DNA of 64,000 nucleotides from Sulfuritalea sp. (GTDB taxonomy: Bacteria > Pseudomonadota > Gammaproteobacteria > Burkholderiales > Rhodocyclaceae), in contig JALHPU010000013.1 of the NCBI GenBank assembly GCA_022842325.1, forward strand, positions 48,348 to 112,347, read 5' to 3'. The position numbers were made by a program, and so were the translations under genes. Positions 16,741 through 30,102 of the stretch are shown piece after piece (position 1 is the first letter of the stretch; every line of letters begins with the position of its first letter). The notes beneath the pieces are model-generated. The model searched no databases. It was not told where the DNA came from and saw only the letters and a list, made by a program, of their open reading frames with translations.

Positions 16741-17268
16741 TTACTCCATAATCTCTGCAACAGCCTTGCCGCGCTTGGCAGCGATCTCGGCCGGGGTGCT
16801 CATGGCTAACAGGCCATGCAGCGTTGCGCGCACCACGTTGTAGGGATTGGTCGAGCCAATGGTCTTGGCCACGACGTCGGTAATGCCCATCACTTCGAAT
16901 ACAGCGCGCATCGGACCGCCGGCAATGACGCCGGTACCGGGAGACGCGGGGGACATCAGCACCGTGGTGGCTCCATGCCTGCCCTTGACCGTGTGGTGCA
17001 GGGTGCCATCCTTCAGGCTGATCTTGGCCATCTTGCGCCGCGCCTCTTCCATCGCCTTTTGCACGGCTACCGGCACTTCCCGGGACTTGCCCTTGCCCAT
17101 GCCGATGCCGCCATCGCCATCGCCCACCACGGTCAGCGCGGCGAAACCGAGAATCCGGCCGCCCTTCACCACCTTGGTTACGCGATTGATGGATACCATC
17201 TTCTCGCGCATGCCGTCATCGCGCTCTTCCTGGGCCTGCTGCTGTTTCCTGCCTTGCGGTTTAGCCAT
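16741..17268 (-). CDS. rpsE: 30S ribosomal protein S5
   Basis: 175 residues. S5 shapes the mRNA entry channel and decoding accuracy with S4 and S12. The double-stranded RNA-binding domain begins [20 protein letters not shown], and the C-terminal domain includes [20 protein letters not shown]. The N-terminal ~20 residues are a charged QQ/EE stretch. 11 bp after rplR. Confidence 0.97.
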   Translation of the reverse strand: MAKPQGRKQQQAQEERDDGMREKMVSINRVTKVVKGGRILGFAALTVVGDGDGGIGMGKGKSREVPVAVQKAMEEARRKMAKISLKDGTLHHTVKGRHGATTVLMSPASPGTGVIAGGPMRAVFEVMGITDVVAKTIGSTNPYNVVRATLHGLLAMSTPAEIAAKRGKAVAEIME

Positions 17269-17279
17269 GTCCGTCTCGC

Positions 17280-17633
17280 TTAGAACTTGAGACCGCCCTC
17301 ACGGGCGGCTTCAGCCAGCGCCTTGACGCGGCCGTGGTAGTGAAAACCGGAGCGGTCGAAAGCAACCTGCTCGATGCCGGCCGCTTTGGCCCGCTCGGCG
17401 ATGAGTTTGCCAACCGTCTTGGCGGCGTTGACGTTGCCACCGTTCGGCACCTGGCTCCGAACTTCCGGCTCCATGGTCGAAGCGGCGGCGAGTACCTTGG
17501 TGCCGCAGCCTGAGAAAATCTGGGCCGAGATATGCAAGTTGCTGCGATGCACCGCGAGGCGCACTACTTTGAGCTCCGCAATCTTGGCGCGGGTTTTGCG
17601 CGCCCTGCGCAGACGAGCCTGTTTCTTTTCCAT
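17280..17633 (-). CDS. rplR: 50S ribosomal protein L18
   Basis: 117 residues. Binds 5S rRNA with L5 in the central protuberance. The C-terminal motif [20 protein letters not shown] is diagnostic. 15 bp after rplF. Confidence 0.97.
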   Translation of the reverse strand: MEKKQARLRRARKTRAKIAELKVVRLAVHRSNLHISAQIFSGCGTKVLAAASTMEPEVRSQVPNGGNVNAAKTVGKLIAERAKAAGIEQVAFDRSGFHYHGRVKALAEAAREGGLKF

Positions 17634-17648
17634 GATTCAGCGCCTCGG

Positions 17649-18182
17649 TTATTTCTTCTTGGTTTCCTTGATGACAACCACTTCGTCGGCATACCGCACA
17701 CCCTTGCCCTTGTAGGGCTCGGGGGAACGGTAGGCGCGCACTTCAGCGGCCACCTGACCAACCACCTGCTTGTCGATCCCCTTGATCAGGATCTCCGTCT
17801 GGGTCGGCGTCTCTACCTTGATGCCTTCCGGCATGTCGTGCACCACCGGATGAGAGAACCCAAGCGTGAGATTCAGCTTGGCTCCCTGAGCCTGTGCACG
17901 ATAACCGACGCCCACCAGGGTCAGCTTCTTCTGAAAACCCTTGGTTACACCGATCACCATGTTATTCAGCAACGCGCGCATCGTGCCGGACATCGCACCG
18001 GCATTGGGATCTCCCTCAACTGCGCGGCACTGCAACTGTTCGCCGTCCTTTTCGATGGTTACCGCAGGCAGCATGAACTGTTTCAAGGTTCCCAGCGGTC
18101 CCTTGATGGCAACCTCGGTAGCAGTCAACGTCACCTCAACGCCCTTGGGCACTTCAACCGGATACTTTGCAATACGTGACAT
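17649..18182 (-). CDS. rplF: 50S ribosomal protein L6
   Basis: 177 residues in two related alpha/beta domains. The C-terminal domain ends with [20 protein letters not shown], the 23S-binding surface near the sarcin-ricin loop and EF-G site. [17 protein letters not shown] is the family start. 12 bp after rpsH. Confidence 0.97.
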   Translation of the reverse strand: MSRIAKYPVEVPKGVEVTLTATEVAIKGPLGTLKQFMLPAVTIEKDGEQLQCRAVEGDPNAGAMSGTMRALLNNMVIGVTKGFQKKLTLVGVGYRAQAQGAKLNLTLGFSHPVVHDMPEGIKVETPTQTEILIKGIDKQVVGQVAAEVRAYRSPEPYKGKGVRYADEVVVIKETKKK

Positions 18183-18194
18183 GGCAATAACTCC

Positions 18195-18590
18195 TTAGGC
18201 GACGATGCAGAGAACTTCGCCGCCCATGTTGCCTGCCCGCGCCCGGCGGTCGGTCATCACACCCTTCGGCGTGGAGACAATGGCAACACCGAGACCGTTC
18301 ATGACCCGCGGCAAATCGTCCTTGCCCTTGTAGACACGCAGGCCTGGCTTGGAAACTCGTTCGATGCGCTCAATTACCGGACGCCCGGCGTAGTACTTGA
18401 GTGCCACATCGAGTTCAGGCTTGGCGCCGTTCTCGCGAATGGCGAAATCATCAATATAACCTTCGTCCTTAAGCACCTTGGCGATCGCCACCTTGAGCTT
18501 GGAGGAAGGCATGGAGACGGACAGCTTTTCCGCCATCTGCGCGTTGCGGATGCGGGTCAACATGTCGGCAACCGGATCAGTCATGCTCAT
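18195..18590 (-). CDS. rpsH: 30S ribosomal protein S8
   Basis: 131 residues. Central-domain 16S binder and, in E. coli, repressor of spc operon translation. [18 protein letters not shown] and the C-terminal [17 protein letters not shown] are typical. GGAGAG precedes the first of two close ATGs. 10 bp after rpsN. Confidence 0.97.
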   Translation of the reverse strand: MSMTDPVADMLTRIRNAQMAEKLSVSMPSSKLKVAIAKVLKDEGYIDDFAIRENGAKPELDVALKYYAGRPVIERIERVSKPGLRVYKGKDDLPRVMNGLGVAIVSTPKGVMTDRRARAGNMGGEVLCIVA

Positions 18591-18600
18591 ATCGCTCTCC

Positions 18601-18906
18601 TTACCAGCTTGCCTTGGTCATGCCAGGAACTTCGCCGCGCATGGCAATCTCGCGCAGCTTGTTGCGGCACAGCCCGAACTTGCGGAATACGCCACGCGGA
18701 CGTCCGGTCAAGGCGCAACGGTTGCGCTGCCTGGACGGACTCGCATTGCGAGGCAACTGCTGGAGCTTCAGACGCGCATCCATGCGCTCTTCATCCGACA
18801 GATTGACATTGTTGATCACAGCAAAAAGTTCAGTGCGCCGGGCCGCATACTTCGCAACCGTTTTCGCGCGCTTTTCTTCGCGGTTTATAAGAGCTAGTTT
18901 CGCCAT
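18601..18906 (-). CDS. rpsN: 30S ribosomal protein S14
   Basis: 101 residues, the long form without a CxxC zinc ribbon. It ends [24 protein letters not shown] (here [20 protein letters not shown]) and [15 protein letters not shown]. Head protein near S3 and S10. Seven bases after rplE. Confidence 0.97.
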   Translation of the reverse strand: MAKLALINREEKRAKTVAKYAARRTELFAVINNVNLSDEERMDARLKLQQLPRNASPSRQRNRCALTGRPRGVFRKFGLCRNKLREIAMRGEVPGMTKASW

Positions 18907-18913
18907 ACGTCCC

Positions 18914-19453
18914 TCAGTTCTTGAAGGGGAACTTGAATGCGGCGAGAAGCGCTTTCGCTTCTTCGTCGTTTTTCGCGGAGGTGGTGATACTGATATTCAT
19001 GCCACGCAACGCATCGATTTTGTCGTACTCAATTTCGGGGAAAATGATCTGCTCTTTTACCCCGACGTTGTAATTGCCACGCCCATCGAAACCCTTGCCC
19101 GATATGCCGCGAAAGTCGCGGATACGCGGCATGGCTATCGTCACCAGGCGATCCAGAAACTCGTACATCTGGTTTCCGCGCAGCGTCAGCATGCAGCCGA
19201 TCGGATAGCCTTCGCGAATCTTGAAACCAGCGATGGCCTTGCGCGCCTTGGTGACGACCGGCTTTTGACCTGCTATTTTGGTCATGTCACTGACAGCGTG
19301 ATCGAGCACCTTCTTGTCTCCGACCGCCTCACCCACACCCATGTTCAGAGTGATCTTGGTAATGCGCGGAACTTCCATGATGGACTTGTAACCGAACGTT
19401 TGAAGAAGCTCGGGGACCACCGACTGTTTGTAGTATTCCTGCAAGCGCGCCAT
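18914..19453 (-). CDS. rplE: 50S ribosomal protein L5
   Basis: 179 residues. 5S rRNA-binding protein that contacts the P-site tRNA and S13. Characteristic segments are [20 protein letters not shown] and [20 protein letters not shown]. Nine bases after rplX. Confidence 0.98.
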   Translation of the reverse strand: MARLQEYYKQSVVPELLQTFGYKSIMEVPRITKITLNMGVGEAVGDKKVLDHAVSDMTKIAGQKPVVTKARKAIAGFKIREGYPIGCMLTLRGNQMYEFLDRLVTIAMPRIRDFRGISGKGFDGRGNYNVGVKEQIIFPEIEYDKIDALRGMNISITTSAKNDEEAKALLAAFKFPFKN

Positions 19454-19462
19454 AAATTATCC

Positions 19463-19780
19463 TTACGCGTCAACAACTTCGCCGTTCGACTTGAACACCC
19501 TGACCTTGCGGCCGTCGTCGAGTTGCTTGAAGCCGATACGATCCGCTTTCTGGGTGGCCGGATTGAATAGCGCCACATTGGAAATATTGATCGGCATTTC
19601 CTTCTCGACAATGCCGCCCTGATTGCCCTTTAGCGGGTTAGGCTTGGTGTGCTTCTTGACGCGGTTGATGCCTTCGACAAGCAGTCGATCGGCGTCAAGG
19701 CAGTTCAGCACGACACCGCGCTTGCCCTTGTCTTTTCCTGTGGTAACGACCACGTCGTCACCTTTGCGAATCTTGTTCAT
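19463..19780 (-). CDS. rplX: 50S ribosomal protein L24
   Basis: 105 residues with an N-terminal KOW motif ([20 protein letters not shown], then RGVVL). It initiates 50S assembly at the 5' end of 23S rRNA. 22 bp after rplN. Confidence 0.97.
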   Translation of the reverse strand: MNKIRKGDDVVVTTGKDKGKRGVVLNCLDADRLLVEGINRVKKHTKPNPLKGNQGGIVEKEMPINISNVALFNPATQKADRIGFKQLDDGRKVRVFKSNGEVVDA

Positions 19781-19802
19781 GATCGATTCCTCGATTGCTG
19801 GT

Positions 19803-20171
19803 TCAAAGAACCTCGGGAGCCAACGAGACGATCTTCATGAATCGCTCGGTGCGCAATTCGCGCGTCACCGGGCCGAAGATACGTGTGCCGATCGGTTCCA
19901 GCTTGTTGTTCAGCAATACTGCCGCATTGCCATCGAACTTGATGAGCGAGCCGTCGGAACGACGGACGCCCTTGGCGGTACGCACCACCACCGCGCTATA
20001 GACTTCGCCCTTTTTAACGCGACCACGCGGGGCGGCATCCTTGATGCTGACCTTGATGACATCACCAATACCGGCATAGCGGCGTTTGGAGCCACCAAGC
20101 ACCTTGATGCACATAACCGAGCGCGCACCGGTATTGTCGGCAACATCCAGCAGAGACTGCATTTGAATCAT
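19803..20171 (-). CDS. rplN: 50S ribosomal protein L14
   Basis: 122 residues ([20 protein letters not shown] at the start, [18 protein letters not shown] end). It sits at the subunit interface. It is the first gene of the spc operon here, separated from rpsQ by 195 bp that carry a strong promoter (20287-20314). Confidence 0.98.
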   Translation of the reverse strand: MIQMQSLLDVADNTGARSVMCIKVLGGSKRRYAGIGDVIKVSIKDAAPRGRVKKGEVYSAVVVRTAKGVRRSDGSLIKFDGNAAVLLNNKLEPIGTRIFGPVTRELRTERFMKIVSLAPEVL

Positions 20172-20286
20172 TTTTTCATCTCCAACTTAATCCGCGATTG
20201 ATTGAATCACCGCGATCAGTCTTGGAGCCCGCTAGGGGCTGGGATGCCGGGAAATAATTACTAGCCCGGCGGAGCAAAGAGGCGAG

Positions 20287-20314
20287 ATTTTACATCCCGC
20301 CACCTTGTTGTCAA
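20287..20314 (-). promoter_or_regulatory. Sigma-70-type promoter of the spc operon
   Basis: On the minus strand a consensus TTGACA (20309-20314), 16-bp spacer and TAAAAT (20287-20292). A GC-rich discriminator CTCGCC follows, as expected for stringently controlled promoters. The transcript would have a roughly 110-nt leader with two possible hairpins, around GCCGGG...CCCGGC and AGCCC-CTAGC-GGGCT. Confidence 0.85.
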
Positions 20315-20366
20315 CTACTATTTAGTTACTGTAGTTACTGTGCGGCCTGTAGCGCAGCTCGCACCA

Positions 20367-20639
20367 TCAGACGATGCGGGCCTTCTCGATAACCTTCGCG
20401 ACACGCCATGCCTTGGTCTTCGATATCGGCGCGCACTCCTCGATTTGCACGAGGTCGCCCGAAACAGTTTCCAGACCCTCAACGTGGGCGTGGTACTTTT
20501 TCGAACGCGTCATGATCTTGCCGATCACCGGGTGCTTGACCTTGCGTTCAATCAGCACTGTCACGGTCTTCTGCATCTTGTCCGATACAACGCGACCCTG
20601 GAGGGTGCGCCGCACGGTTTGAGTTGTCGCATCCGTCAT
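20367..20639 (-). CDS. rpsQ: 30S ribosomal protein S17
   Basis: 90 residues, an OB-fold 16S 5'-domain binder with [20 protein letters not shown]. It overlaps rpmC by 4 bp. It is the last gene of the S10 unit before the 195-bp spacer. Confidence 0.97.
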   Translation of the reverse strand: MTDATTQTVRRTLQGRVVSDKMQKTVTVLIERKVKHPVIGKIMTRSKKYHAHVEGLETVSGDLVQIEECAPISKTKAWRVAKVIEKARIV

Positions 20640-20830
20640 TTCGCCACCGCCTTCTCACGCTGTATGGTTTTGATGCGCGCAATATCCTTGCGCACCTTGC
20701 CGATCTGGCTGGTATTCGTCAGTTGCTGCGTCGCCACCTGCATGCGCAGGCCGAATTGCGCCTTGCGCAATTCCAGCAGCTCCTTTTGCAGATCCTCGGC
20801 GTTTTTTGCTCTCAGTTCAGTTGTTTTCAT
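20636..20830 (-). CDS. rpmC: 50S ribosomal protein L29
   Basis: 64 residues, two long helices ([20 protein letters not shown]), beside the tunnel exit where trigger factor and SRP dock. Three bases after rplP; the stop overlaps rpsQ. Confidence 0.97.
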   Translation of the reverse strand: MKTTELRAKNAEDLQKELLELRKAQFGLRMQVATQQLTNTSQIGKVRKDIARIKTIQREKAVAK

Positions 20831-20833
20831 GAC

Positions 20834-21247
20834 CTATCCCAAATGGCGGGTAACGAACGTGGTCTCGAGCGGCAGCTTGGCGGCGGCAAGCCGGAATGCC
20901 TCGCGCGCCAGCTTCTCATCCACGCCATCCATCTCGTAGAGCACCTTGCCCGGCTGAATCTCGGCGACCCAGTACTCCGGCGAGCCCTTGCCGTTACCCA
21001 TACGCACTTCAAGCGGCTTCTTCGAAATCGGCTTGTCCGGGAAAATGCGGATCCAGATACGGCCGCCGCGTTTGATATGCCGGGTCATGGCACGACGCGC
21101 TGCCTCGATCTGGCGCGCGGTAAGGCGACCACGACCGATGGCCTTGAGGCCATACTCGCCAAAGCTGACCTTGGCGCCCCTGGTTGCGAGTCCGGTATTG
21201 CGACCCTTCTGTTCCTTGCGGTATTTCCTGCGGGCAGGTTGCAGCAT
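20834..21247 (-). CDS. rplP: 50S ribosomal protein L16
   Basis: 137 residues. Binds near the A site and 5S r[23 protein letters not shown] and [20 protein letters not shown] are family hallmarks. Three bases after rpsC. Confidence 0.98.
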   Translation of the reverse strand: MLQPARRKYRKEQKGRNTGLATRGAKVSFGEYGLKAIGRGRLTARQIEAARRAMTRHIKRGGRIWIRIFPDKPISKKPLEVRMGNGKGSPEYWVAEIQPGKVLYEMDGVDEKLAREAFRLAAAKLPLETTFVTRHLG

Positions 21248-21250
21248 GTT

Positions 21251-22132
21251 TTACTCCTTGCCTTCTTTCGCTGCGCCATCGACAACGCCATCGGCTTTTG
21301 CCGGAGCCTTGCGAATACGCTTGACGGGTGCTTTGGGCGCGGCGGCAACGCCTTCCGGCTTGGATTCTTCTGCCTTCTTGACCGGAGCGCGGCGAGCTGG
21401 TTTGGCTTCACCCTCCCCCTCGGTCCTCGGCTTGCCGGGTCCGCGACGCGGCTTGCGCGAGTCGTCGACCACAGGTTCGGGGGCGGCCAGCAGTGCATCA
21501 CTGCGCGACATGATCTCGCCCTTGAACACCCAAACCTTGATGCCGATGATGCCGTAGGTTGTCTTGGCTTCCGAAGTTCCGTAATCGATATCGGCACGCA
21601 GGGTATGCAAGGGCACACGACCTTCGCGATACCACTCCCGGCGCGCAATCTCGGCACCGTTCAGACGACCGGAACTCATGATCTTGATGCCTTGCGCACC
21701 GAGACGCATTGCGTTCTGCATTGCGCGCTTCATGGCGCGACGGAACATGATGCGCTTCTCGAGCTGCTGGGCGATCGAATCGGCGATCAGCTGGGCATCG
21801 ATTTCCGGCTTGCGGATCTCTTCGATATTGACATGCACAGGCACGCCCATCTTGCGCTGGAGTTCGGCCTTCAGGTGTTCGATATCCTCACCCTTCTTGC
21901 CAATAACGACTCCGGGCCGAGCGCTATAAACGGTAACGCGTGCGTTCTTGGCCGGGCGCTCGATCACCACTCGACCCACGGAAGCGTGAGCCAGTTTCTT
22001 TTTCAGGTAATCGCGGACCTCAATGTCTTCCTTGAGCATCTGCGGAAAAGTCTTGCTGCTGGCGTACCAGCGCGAAGTCCAGTTGCGTGTGACCGAAAGC
22101 CGAAAGCCGGTCGGATGAATCTTCTGTCCCAT
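21251..22132 (-). CDS. rpsC: 30S ribosomal protein S3 with long C-terminal tail
   Basis: 293 residues, against 233 in E. coli. The first ~210 residues are ordinary S3, with a KH domain ([20 protein letters not shown]) and mRNA-entry helicase region ([20 protein letters not shown]). The last ~75 residues are a low-complexity Ala/Pro/Lys/Arg/Glu tail (blocks such as [10 protein letters not shown] and [13 protein letters not shown]). Betaproteobacterial S3 often has a shorter version of this tail; it is probably disordered and near the mRNA entry. Between rplV and rplP. Confidence 0.97.
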   Translation of the reverse strand: MGQKIHPTGFRLSVTRNWTSRWYASSKTFPQMLKEDIEVRDYLKKKLAHASVGRVVIERPAKNARVTVYSARPGVVIGKKGEDIEHLKAELQRKMGVPVHVNIEEIRKPEIDAQLIADSIAQQLEKRIMFRRAMKRAMQNAMRLGAQGIKIMSSGRLNGAEIARREWYREGRVPLHTLRADIDYGTSEAKTTYGIIGIKVWVFKGEIMSRSDALLAAPEPVVDDSRKPRRGPGKPRTEGEGEAKPARRAPVKKAEESKPEGVAAAPKAPVKRIRKAPAKADGVVDGAAKEGKE

Positions 22133-22141
22133 GTGTCCCCC

Positions 22142-22471
22142 TTAATCGCCAACGGTCACGAAGATGTGACAGGTAGGCTTGAGGATGCGGTTGCCGCGTC
22201 CCTTGGCTCGCGCCGTAAAGCGCTTTAGCACGGTGCCTTTTTCGACATAGATCCGCGTAATCTTGAGCGCATCGATATCGGCACCATCATTGTGTTCTGC
22301 GTTGGCGATCGCCGACTCGAGAACCTTCTTGATGATTCCCGCGCCCTTTTTTGGGGAGAATGCCAGAATGCTGAGCGCCTGATCCACCGGCTTGCCGCGC
22401 ACCAGATCCGCTACGAGGCGGCCTTTTTGCGGCGACAGTCGAACGCCGCGCAAGTTTGCGTTGGTTTCCAT
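22142..22471 (-). CDS. rplV: 50S ribosomal protein L22
   Basis: 109 residues from the second of two adjacent ATGs, which has the better spacing to AAGGAG. L22 lines the exit tunnel with an extended hairpin; [20 protein letters not shown] and [20 protein letters not shown] are diagnostic. Nine bases after rpsS. Confidence 0.97.
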   Translation of the reverse strand: METNANLRGVRLSPQKGRLVADLVRGKPVDQALSILAFSPKKGAGIIKKVLESAIANAEHNDGADIDALKITRIYVEKGTVLKRFTARAKGRGNRILKPTCHIFVTVGD

Positions 22472-22480
22472 CATCGCTCC

Positions 22481-22762
22481 TTACTTCTTCGCGGCGGCTT
22501 TCTTGCCGCCCGTGTGGCCCTTGAAGGTTCGCGTCAGCGCGAACTCACCAAGCTTGTGACCAACCATGTTTTCCGACACGTAGACCGGAATGTGCTGCTT
22601 GCCGTTATGCACGGCGATGGTCAATCCCACGAAGTCCGGAAGAATGGTCGAACGACGCGACCAGGTCTTGATCGGGCGCTTGTCGTTGGAGGCACGCGCC
22701 GCATCCACCCGCTTCAGCAGGTGAGCGTCGATAAACGGGCCCTTCTTGATAGAACGTGCCAT
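22481..22762 (-). CDS. rpsS: 30S ribosomal protein S19
   Basis: 93 residues ([20 protein letters not shown], then [20 protein letters not shown]). Head protein next to S13. The tail is lysine/alanine-rich. Three bases after rplB. Confidence 0.98.
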   Translation of the reverse strand: MARSIKKGPFIDAHLLKRVDAARASNDKRPIKTWSRRSTILPDFVGLTIAVHNGKQHIPVYVSENMVGHKLGEFALTRTFKGHTGGKKAAAKK

Positions 22763-22765
22763 GTC

Positions 22766-23599
22766 TTACCTCTTACCTTTCGGCCTGCGCTGGACAATCA
22801 TGACGTCCGTGCGCTTGTTGTTACGAGTGCGATAGCCCTTGGTCGGCTGACCCCAGGGACTGACAGGAACGCGTCCCTCGCCGGTACGGCCCTCGCCACC
22901 ACCATGCGGGTGATCGACAGGGTTCATCGCCACACCACGAACCGTTGGACGAATACCACGCCAACGCATTGCACCGGCTTTGCCGATCTTGCGCAGACTG
23001 TGTTCCTCGTTACCGACCTCACCAATCGTCGCGCGACACTCGACGTGGATGCGGCGAATCTCCCCGGAACGCAAACGGACCTGGGCGTAGATACCTTCGC
23101 GCGCCAGAAGCTGGGCCGAGGTGCCTGCGGAACGCGCAATCTGCGCACCCTTGCCCGGCATCATCTCGACGCAATGGATCGTGGTACCGACAGGTATGCT
23201 GCGGATTGGCAGCGTATTGCCCGGCTTGATCGGAGCCTCGGGACCACTGATCACTGCCTGACCAACGACCATGCCCTTGGTGGCGATGATATAGCGGCGC
23301 TCGCCGTCAGCATAAAGCACCAGAGCGATATTGGCGGAGCGATTCGGGTCATACTGAAGATTTTCGACCTTGCCCGGAATCCCGTCCTTGTCGCGACGAA
23401 AATCGATCACACGATAGAGCTTCTTGTGGCCGCCGCCCATGTGGCGAGTGGTGATATGGCCGTGAGCATTGCGACCGGCGGTCCGGGTCTTCGATTCGAC
23501 GAGCTTGTCGTGCGGGCGACCCTTGTGCAGATTCGGGTTGACAACCTTGACGACGGCACGACGACCAGGCGAGGTCGGCTTGACTTTTACGAGAGCCAT
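22766..23599 (-). CDS. rplB: 50S ribosomal protein L2
   Basis: 277 residues. Essential for subunit joining and peptidyl transfer. The conserved loop [20 protein letters not shown] is intact, including the histidine in HPHGGG, as is the N-terminal [19 protein letters not shown]. It starts directly after the rplW stop. Confidence 0.98.
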   Translation of the reverse strand: MALVKVKPTSPGRRAVVKVVNPNLHKGRPHDKLVESKTRTAGRNAHGHITTRHMGGGHKKLYRVIDFRRDKDGIPGKVENLQYDPNRSANIALVLYADGERRYIIATKGMVVGQAVISGPEAPIKPGNTLPIRSIPVGTTIHCVEMMPGKGAQIARSAGTSAQLLAREGIYAQVRLRSGEIRRIHVECRATIGEVGNEEHSLRKIGKAGAMRWRGIRPTVRGVAMNPVDHPHGGGEGRTGEGRVPVSPWGQPTKGYRTRNNKRTDVMIVQRRPKGKR

Positions 23600-23914
23600 T
23601 TAAGCAGCCCCCCCTTCTGCAAAATTGATTTCCTGACCAGGCTTGAGGCAGACAAAAGCCTTCCTGATGTCGCTGCGACGGCCGATATTGCGTCCGGCGC
23701 GCTTGATCTTGCCCTTCAGGTTGGCGATCTGAACCGACTTGACCTCGACCTTGAACAGCATTTCGACGGCTGCCTTGACTTCAGGCTTGGTCGCATCGGG
23801 AGTCACGATGAACACGACCTGCTCGTTCTTGTCGGCAATATAGGTAGCTTTTTCGGAGATTTGCGGGGCCACCAGCACTTGCAGCAAACGTTCCGGATTG
23901 AAGTTCTTGCTCAT
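23600..23914 (-). CDS. rplW: 50S ribosomal protein L23
   Basis: 104 residues. Tunnel-exit protein and docking site for trigger factor and [23 protein letters not shown] and the [20 protein letters not shown] loop are typical. Overlaps rplD by 4 bp. Confidence 0.97.
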   Translation of the reverse strand: MSKNFNPERLLQVLVAPQISEKATYIADKNEQVVFIVTPDATKPEVKAAVEMLFKVEVKSVQIANLKGKIKRAGRNIGRRSDIRKAFVCLKPGQEINFAEGGAA

Positions 23915-24537
23915 GCCAGCATCTCCTCGATCTTGGCCACGGCGCCCTTGGTGAAAATCACCTTGGGAAAACGCACCAGGGATACCGGATCAGCCTGCTG
24001 CGCTTCCAGCACCAGCACGTTCGGCAAGTTGCGCGAAGCCAGCGCCAGATTGTCATCCAGACTGTCGGTCACCAGCAGCACTGAATCCAAGCCCAGACCC
24101 ATGTCCTTGAGCTTTTGTGCAAACAGGCGGGTCTTCGGCGCTTCCATGGTGAAATCGTCAATCACCACCAGCCTGTCTTCGCGGGCCAGTTGGGACAGAA
24201 TCGCCGCCAGACCGGCGCGATACATCTTGCGATTGACCTTCTGAGTGAAGTTTTCTTCGGGCGTGTTCGGAAAGATCCGACCGCCGCCACGCCAGATAGG
24301 CGAGGAGGTCATACCGGCGCGAGCGCGGCCGGTACCCTTCTGGCGGAACGGCTTCTTGGTGCTGTGATGCACCTCTTCGCGATCCTTCTGTTTGCGATTA
24401 CCGGCGCGGGCATTCGCCTGATAGGCGACCACGACCTGATGCACCAGTGCCTCATTGAAGTCACGACCGAACAGCGCATCGGAAGCTGTCACGGTTGATG
24501 CTGCCTGACCCTGGGCGTTGATTAGTTTGAGTTCCAT
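23911..24537 (-). CDS. rplD: 50S ribosomal protein L4
   Basis: 208 residues. L4 contributes the tunnel constriction loop ([20 protein letters not shown]) and in E. coli represses the S10 operon. The C-terminal half carries [20 protein letters not shown]. 11 bp after rplC, overlapping rplW. Confidence 0.97.
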   Translation of the reverse strand: MELKLINAQGQAASTVTASDALFGRDFNEALVHQVVVAYQANARAGNRKQKDREEVHHSTKKPFRQKGTGRARAGMTSSPIWRGGGRIFPNTPEENFTQKVNRKMYRAGLAAILSQLAREDRLVVIDDFTMEAPKTRLFAQKLKDMGLGLDSVLLVTDSLDDNLALASRNLPNVLVLEAQQADPVSLVRFPKVIFTKGAVAKIEEMLA

Positions 24538-24548
24538 GTCATCCCCGC

Positions 24549-25193
24549 TCAGTTGGATGCCTTGACGGCCGGGGCGACAATCACATCACCCCCCTTGGCG
24601 CCGGGCACCGCGCCTCTGACCAGCAGAAGTTGGCGCGCCTCATCGATACGGACGACTTCAAGATTCTGCGTCGTACGCGCCACGTCGCCGAGATGTCCCG
24701 CCATGCGCTTGCCGGGAAACACACGGCCCGGGTCCTGCGCCATGCCGATCGAACCCGCCGAATTGTGCGACAAGGAATTACCGTGCGAAGCTCGGTTCGA
24801 CGAAAAATGGTGGCGGGTAATCGCACCGGCAAAACCTTTGCCGATTGAAGTGCCGCTCACGTCGACCTTCTGACCGACACTGAAAATGCTTGCCGCAATC
24901 ACGTCGCCAGGCTTGAATCCGGCGAGTTGATCGGGTGCAACGCGGAACTCCTTCAGAACTTCACCGGCTTCGACGCCAGCCTTGGCGAGATGTCCCGCCG
25001 CGGGCTTGGTGACCCGACTTGCGCGACGCTTGCCAAAGGTCACCTGAACGGCAGCATAACCATCTGCCTCAGGTGTTTTGATTTGTGTGACGCGATTATT
25101 CGACACATCAAGCACCGTCACCGGGATGGAAGAACCATCCTCGGCAAAGACGCGCGTCATGCCAACCTTGCGTCCAACAAGGCCTAGACTCAT
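24549..25193 (-). CDS. rplC: 50S ribosomal protein L3
   Basis: 214 residues. Near the peptidyl-transferase centre and one of the first 23S binders. [20 protein letters not shown] and the W-finger region [20 protein letters not shown] are typical; the latter includes a Gln in the position methylated by PrmB in E. coli. The 110-bp gap after rpsJ is wider than usual and holds a diverged repeat copy. Confidence 0.97.
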   Translation of the reverse strand: MSLGLVGRKVGMTRVFAEDGSSIPVTVLDVSNNRVTQIKTPEADGYAAVQVTFGKRRASRVTKPAAGHLAKAGVEAGEVLKEFRVAPDQLAGFKPGDVIAASIFSVGQKVDVSGTSIGKGFAGAITRHHFSSNRASHGNSLSHNSAGSIGMAQDPGRVFPGKRMAGHLGDVARTTQNLEVVRIDEARQLLLVRGAVPGAKGGDVIVAPAVKASN

Positions 25194-25261
25194 TTTATTC
25201 TCCTAAACCCCAGCTACGATTGGCCGGGCCCACTTACACAAAAATCAGCGACAGATGTCAC

Positions 25262-25286
25262 CGCGACGGGCGCCGAAAAAGTCGGA
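25262..25286 (-). repeat. Diverged relative of the dispersed repeat in the rpsJ-rplC gap
   Basis: The minus strand reads GTAGCAGGGGCTCCGACTTT, the same GTAGC...CCGACTTT frame as the CAGCGCCGACT family with a changed centre. It occupies the 110-bp spacer between rpsJ and rplC. Confidence 0.35.
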
Positions 25287-25303
25287 GCCCCTGCTACCGA
25301 AAA

Positions 25304-25615
25304 TTATTGCAGTTTGATCTCGACGTCCACGCCGGCCGGAAGATCCAGCTTCATCAGTGCATCGACCGTCTTGTCGGTCGGATCAATGATGTCCATCAGG
25401 CGCAAGTGCGTACGAATCTCGAACTGGTCCCGCGAAGTCTTGTTGACGTGCGGCGACCGCAGGACGTCAAAACGTTCGATCCGCGTCGGCAATGGCACCG
25501 GGCCTCGCACAACGGCACCGGTACGTTTGGCCGTTTCCACAATTTCAAGTGCCGACTGATCGATCAAGCGGTAGTCGAATGCCTTGAGGCGGATGCGAAT
25601 CTTTTGGCTTTGCAT
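25304..25615 (-). CDS. rpsJ: 30S ribosomal protein S10 (NusE)
   Basis: 103 residues ([21 protein letters not shown]-terminal [20 protein letters not shown]). It acts in the 30S head and, as NusE with NusB, in antitermination. It heads the S10 unit, 79 bp after the first tuf copy, behind its own promoter (25660-25688). Confidence 0.98.
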   Translation of the reverse strand: MQSQKIRIRLKAFDYRLIDQSALEIVETAKRTGAVVRGPVPLPTRIERFDVLRSPHVNKTSRDQFEIRTHLRLMDIIDPTDKTVDALMKLDLPAGVDVEIKLQ

Positions 25616-25659
25616 TGGAAATCCTTAAAGAGCAGGGTCGCAAATCGCGAAAGGGCGAG

Positions 25660-25688
25660 ATTTTATCGCCCTTTTCGCGGTAGTGCAA
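25660..25688 (-). promoter_or_regulatory. Promoter of the S10 operon inside an inverted repeat
   Basis: Minus-strand TTGCAC (25683-25688), 17-bp spacer and TAAAAT (25660-25665), starting 7 bp after the tuf stop. The -10 lies in the loop of an inverted repeat CGCGAAAGGGCGA / TCGCCCTTTTCGCG (25646-25679). The sequence after the -10, CTCGCCCTTT, resembles the spc promoter. Confidence 0.6.
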
Positions 25689-25694
25689 CAAATG

Positions 25695-26885
<1,191 letters not shown>

Positions 26886-26918
26886 GTCTGCTTTCCTTAA
26901 AGAACGATTATTAGTCGA

Positions 26919-29012
<2,094 letters not shown>

Positions 29013-29080
29013 TTGATTTACCTGCCTTATCTAAACCAAACCGCCATGACGCCTCGTTTGACGAAGCGACAGGGCGGCGG

Positions 29081-29114
29081 ACAAAAACGAAAGCCTCGCC
29101 GGACATCCGACGAG
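29081..29114 (-). terminator. Terminator-like hairpin between rpsG and fusA
   Basis: Minus-strand stem CTCGTCGGA-TG-TCCGGCGAG (nine pairs including one G-U) followed by GCTTTCGTTTTTG. It may reduce read-through from rpsL-rpsG into fusA-tuf. Confidence 0.5.
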
Positions 29115-29126
29115 ACGGGATACTGC

Positions 29127-29597
29127 CTAGAAACGGAAGTGCGAGAACGCCTTGTTGGCTTCAGCCATGCGGTGAACTTCCTCGCGCTTCTTCATCGCCG
29201 CCCCGCGCCCTTCCGACGCCTCGAGCAACTCTGCAGCCAGACGCTGGCCCATCGACTTCTCGCTGCGCTTACGCGCCGCTTCACGAAGCCACCGCATCGA
29301 CAATGCCATGCGCCGGGAGGGACGCACCTCAACCGGCACCTGATAGTTGGCGCCACCGACTCGGCGACTCTTGACCTCGACCAAAGGCTTGACGTTGTTC
29401 ACTGCCAGCGTGAACACCTCCAGCGGATCTTTTCCGCTCTTGGTCTGGATTTGAGCAAACGCACCATAGATGATGCGTTCGGCAACCGACTTCTTGCCGC
29501 TGTCCATCAGCACATTGACGAACTTCGAAAGATCAACGCTGCCGAACTTCGGATCGGGCAGGATGTCACGTTTGGGAACTTCACGACGACGGGGCAT
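29127..29597 (-). CDS. rpsG: 30S ribosomal protein S7
   Basis: 156 residues. Nucleates the 30S head and contacts the E site; in E. coli it represses str operon translation. [20 protein letters not shown] and [18 protein letters not shown] are typical. 21 bp after rpsL. Confidence 0.98.
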   Translation of the reverse strand: MPRRREVPKRDILPDPKFGSVDLSKFVNVLMDSGKKSVAERIIYGAFAQIQTKSGKDPLEVFTLAVNNVKPLVEVKSRRVGGANYQVPVEVRPSRRMALSMRWLREAARKRSEKSMGQRLAAELLEASEGRGAAMKKREEVHRMAEANKAFSHFRF

Positions 29598-29618
29598 GGT
29601 ATCTCCTTAAGCGCCTGA

Positions 29619-29996
29619 TCAGGCAGCCTTGGGCCGCTTGGCGCCGTACTTCGAACGGCTCTGCTTGCGGTCCTTGACACCCTGGGTATCAAGGCTGCCG
29701 CGGACGATGTGGTAGCGCACACCCGGCAAGTCCTTGACACGGCCGCCGCGAATCAGGACCACAGAGTGTTCCTGCAAATTGTGGCCTTCGCCACCAATGT
29801 ACGAAATGACCTCGAAACCGTTGGTCAAGCGCACCTTGGCGACCTTCCGCAATGCGGAGTTCGGCTTCTTTGGCGTTGTTGTGTAAACACGGGTGCAAAC
29901 ACCACGCCGAGCAGGACTGTTGCCGAGCGCCGGCACCTTGCTTTTCGACTGCGGCGCCTGACGTCCCTTGCGCACGAGTTGGTTAATGGTAGGCAT
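29619..29996 (-). CDS. rpsL: 30S ribosomal protein S12
   Basis: 125 residues. Decoding-centre protein. The streptomycin-relevant lysines are wild type and at E. coli numbering: Lys43 in [10 protein letters not shown] and Lys88 in [10 protein letters not shown]. Nothing suggests streptomycin resistance. Heads the str operon with the promoter at 30074-30102. Confidence 0.98.
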   Translation of the reverse strand: MPTINQLVRKGRQAPQSKSKVPALGNSPARRGVCTRVYTTTPKKPNSALRKVAKVRLTNGFEVISYIGGEGHNLQEHSVVLIRGGRVKDLPGVRYHIVRGSLDTQGVKDRKQSRSKYGAKRPKAA

Positions 29997-30073
29997 GTAT
30001 ATATCCTGAATGCTGTGCTAAACGCACCGCAAATTTACGAAAAGTTGACCCCTGCCAAGGGCAAAGAGGCCGG

Positions 30074-30102
30074 ATTATAGATTGGTCGTTCACCAGCGTC
30101 AA
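30074..30102 (-). promoter_or_regulatory. Sigma-70-type promoter of the str operon
   Basis: Minus-strand TTGACG (30097-30102), exactly 17 bp, TATAAT (30074-30079). The -35 hexamer contains the TGA stop of rpoC. The start region after the -10 reads CCGGCCTCTTTGC, sharing GCCTCTTTGC with the spc promoter. Confidence 0.85.

Noticed and set aside
22292..24244. 650-codon + strand frame opposite rplB, rplW and rplD
   Set aside because: Antisense shadow of the ribosomal protein genes.
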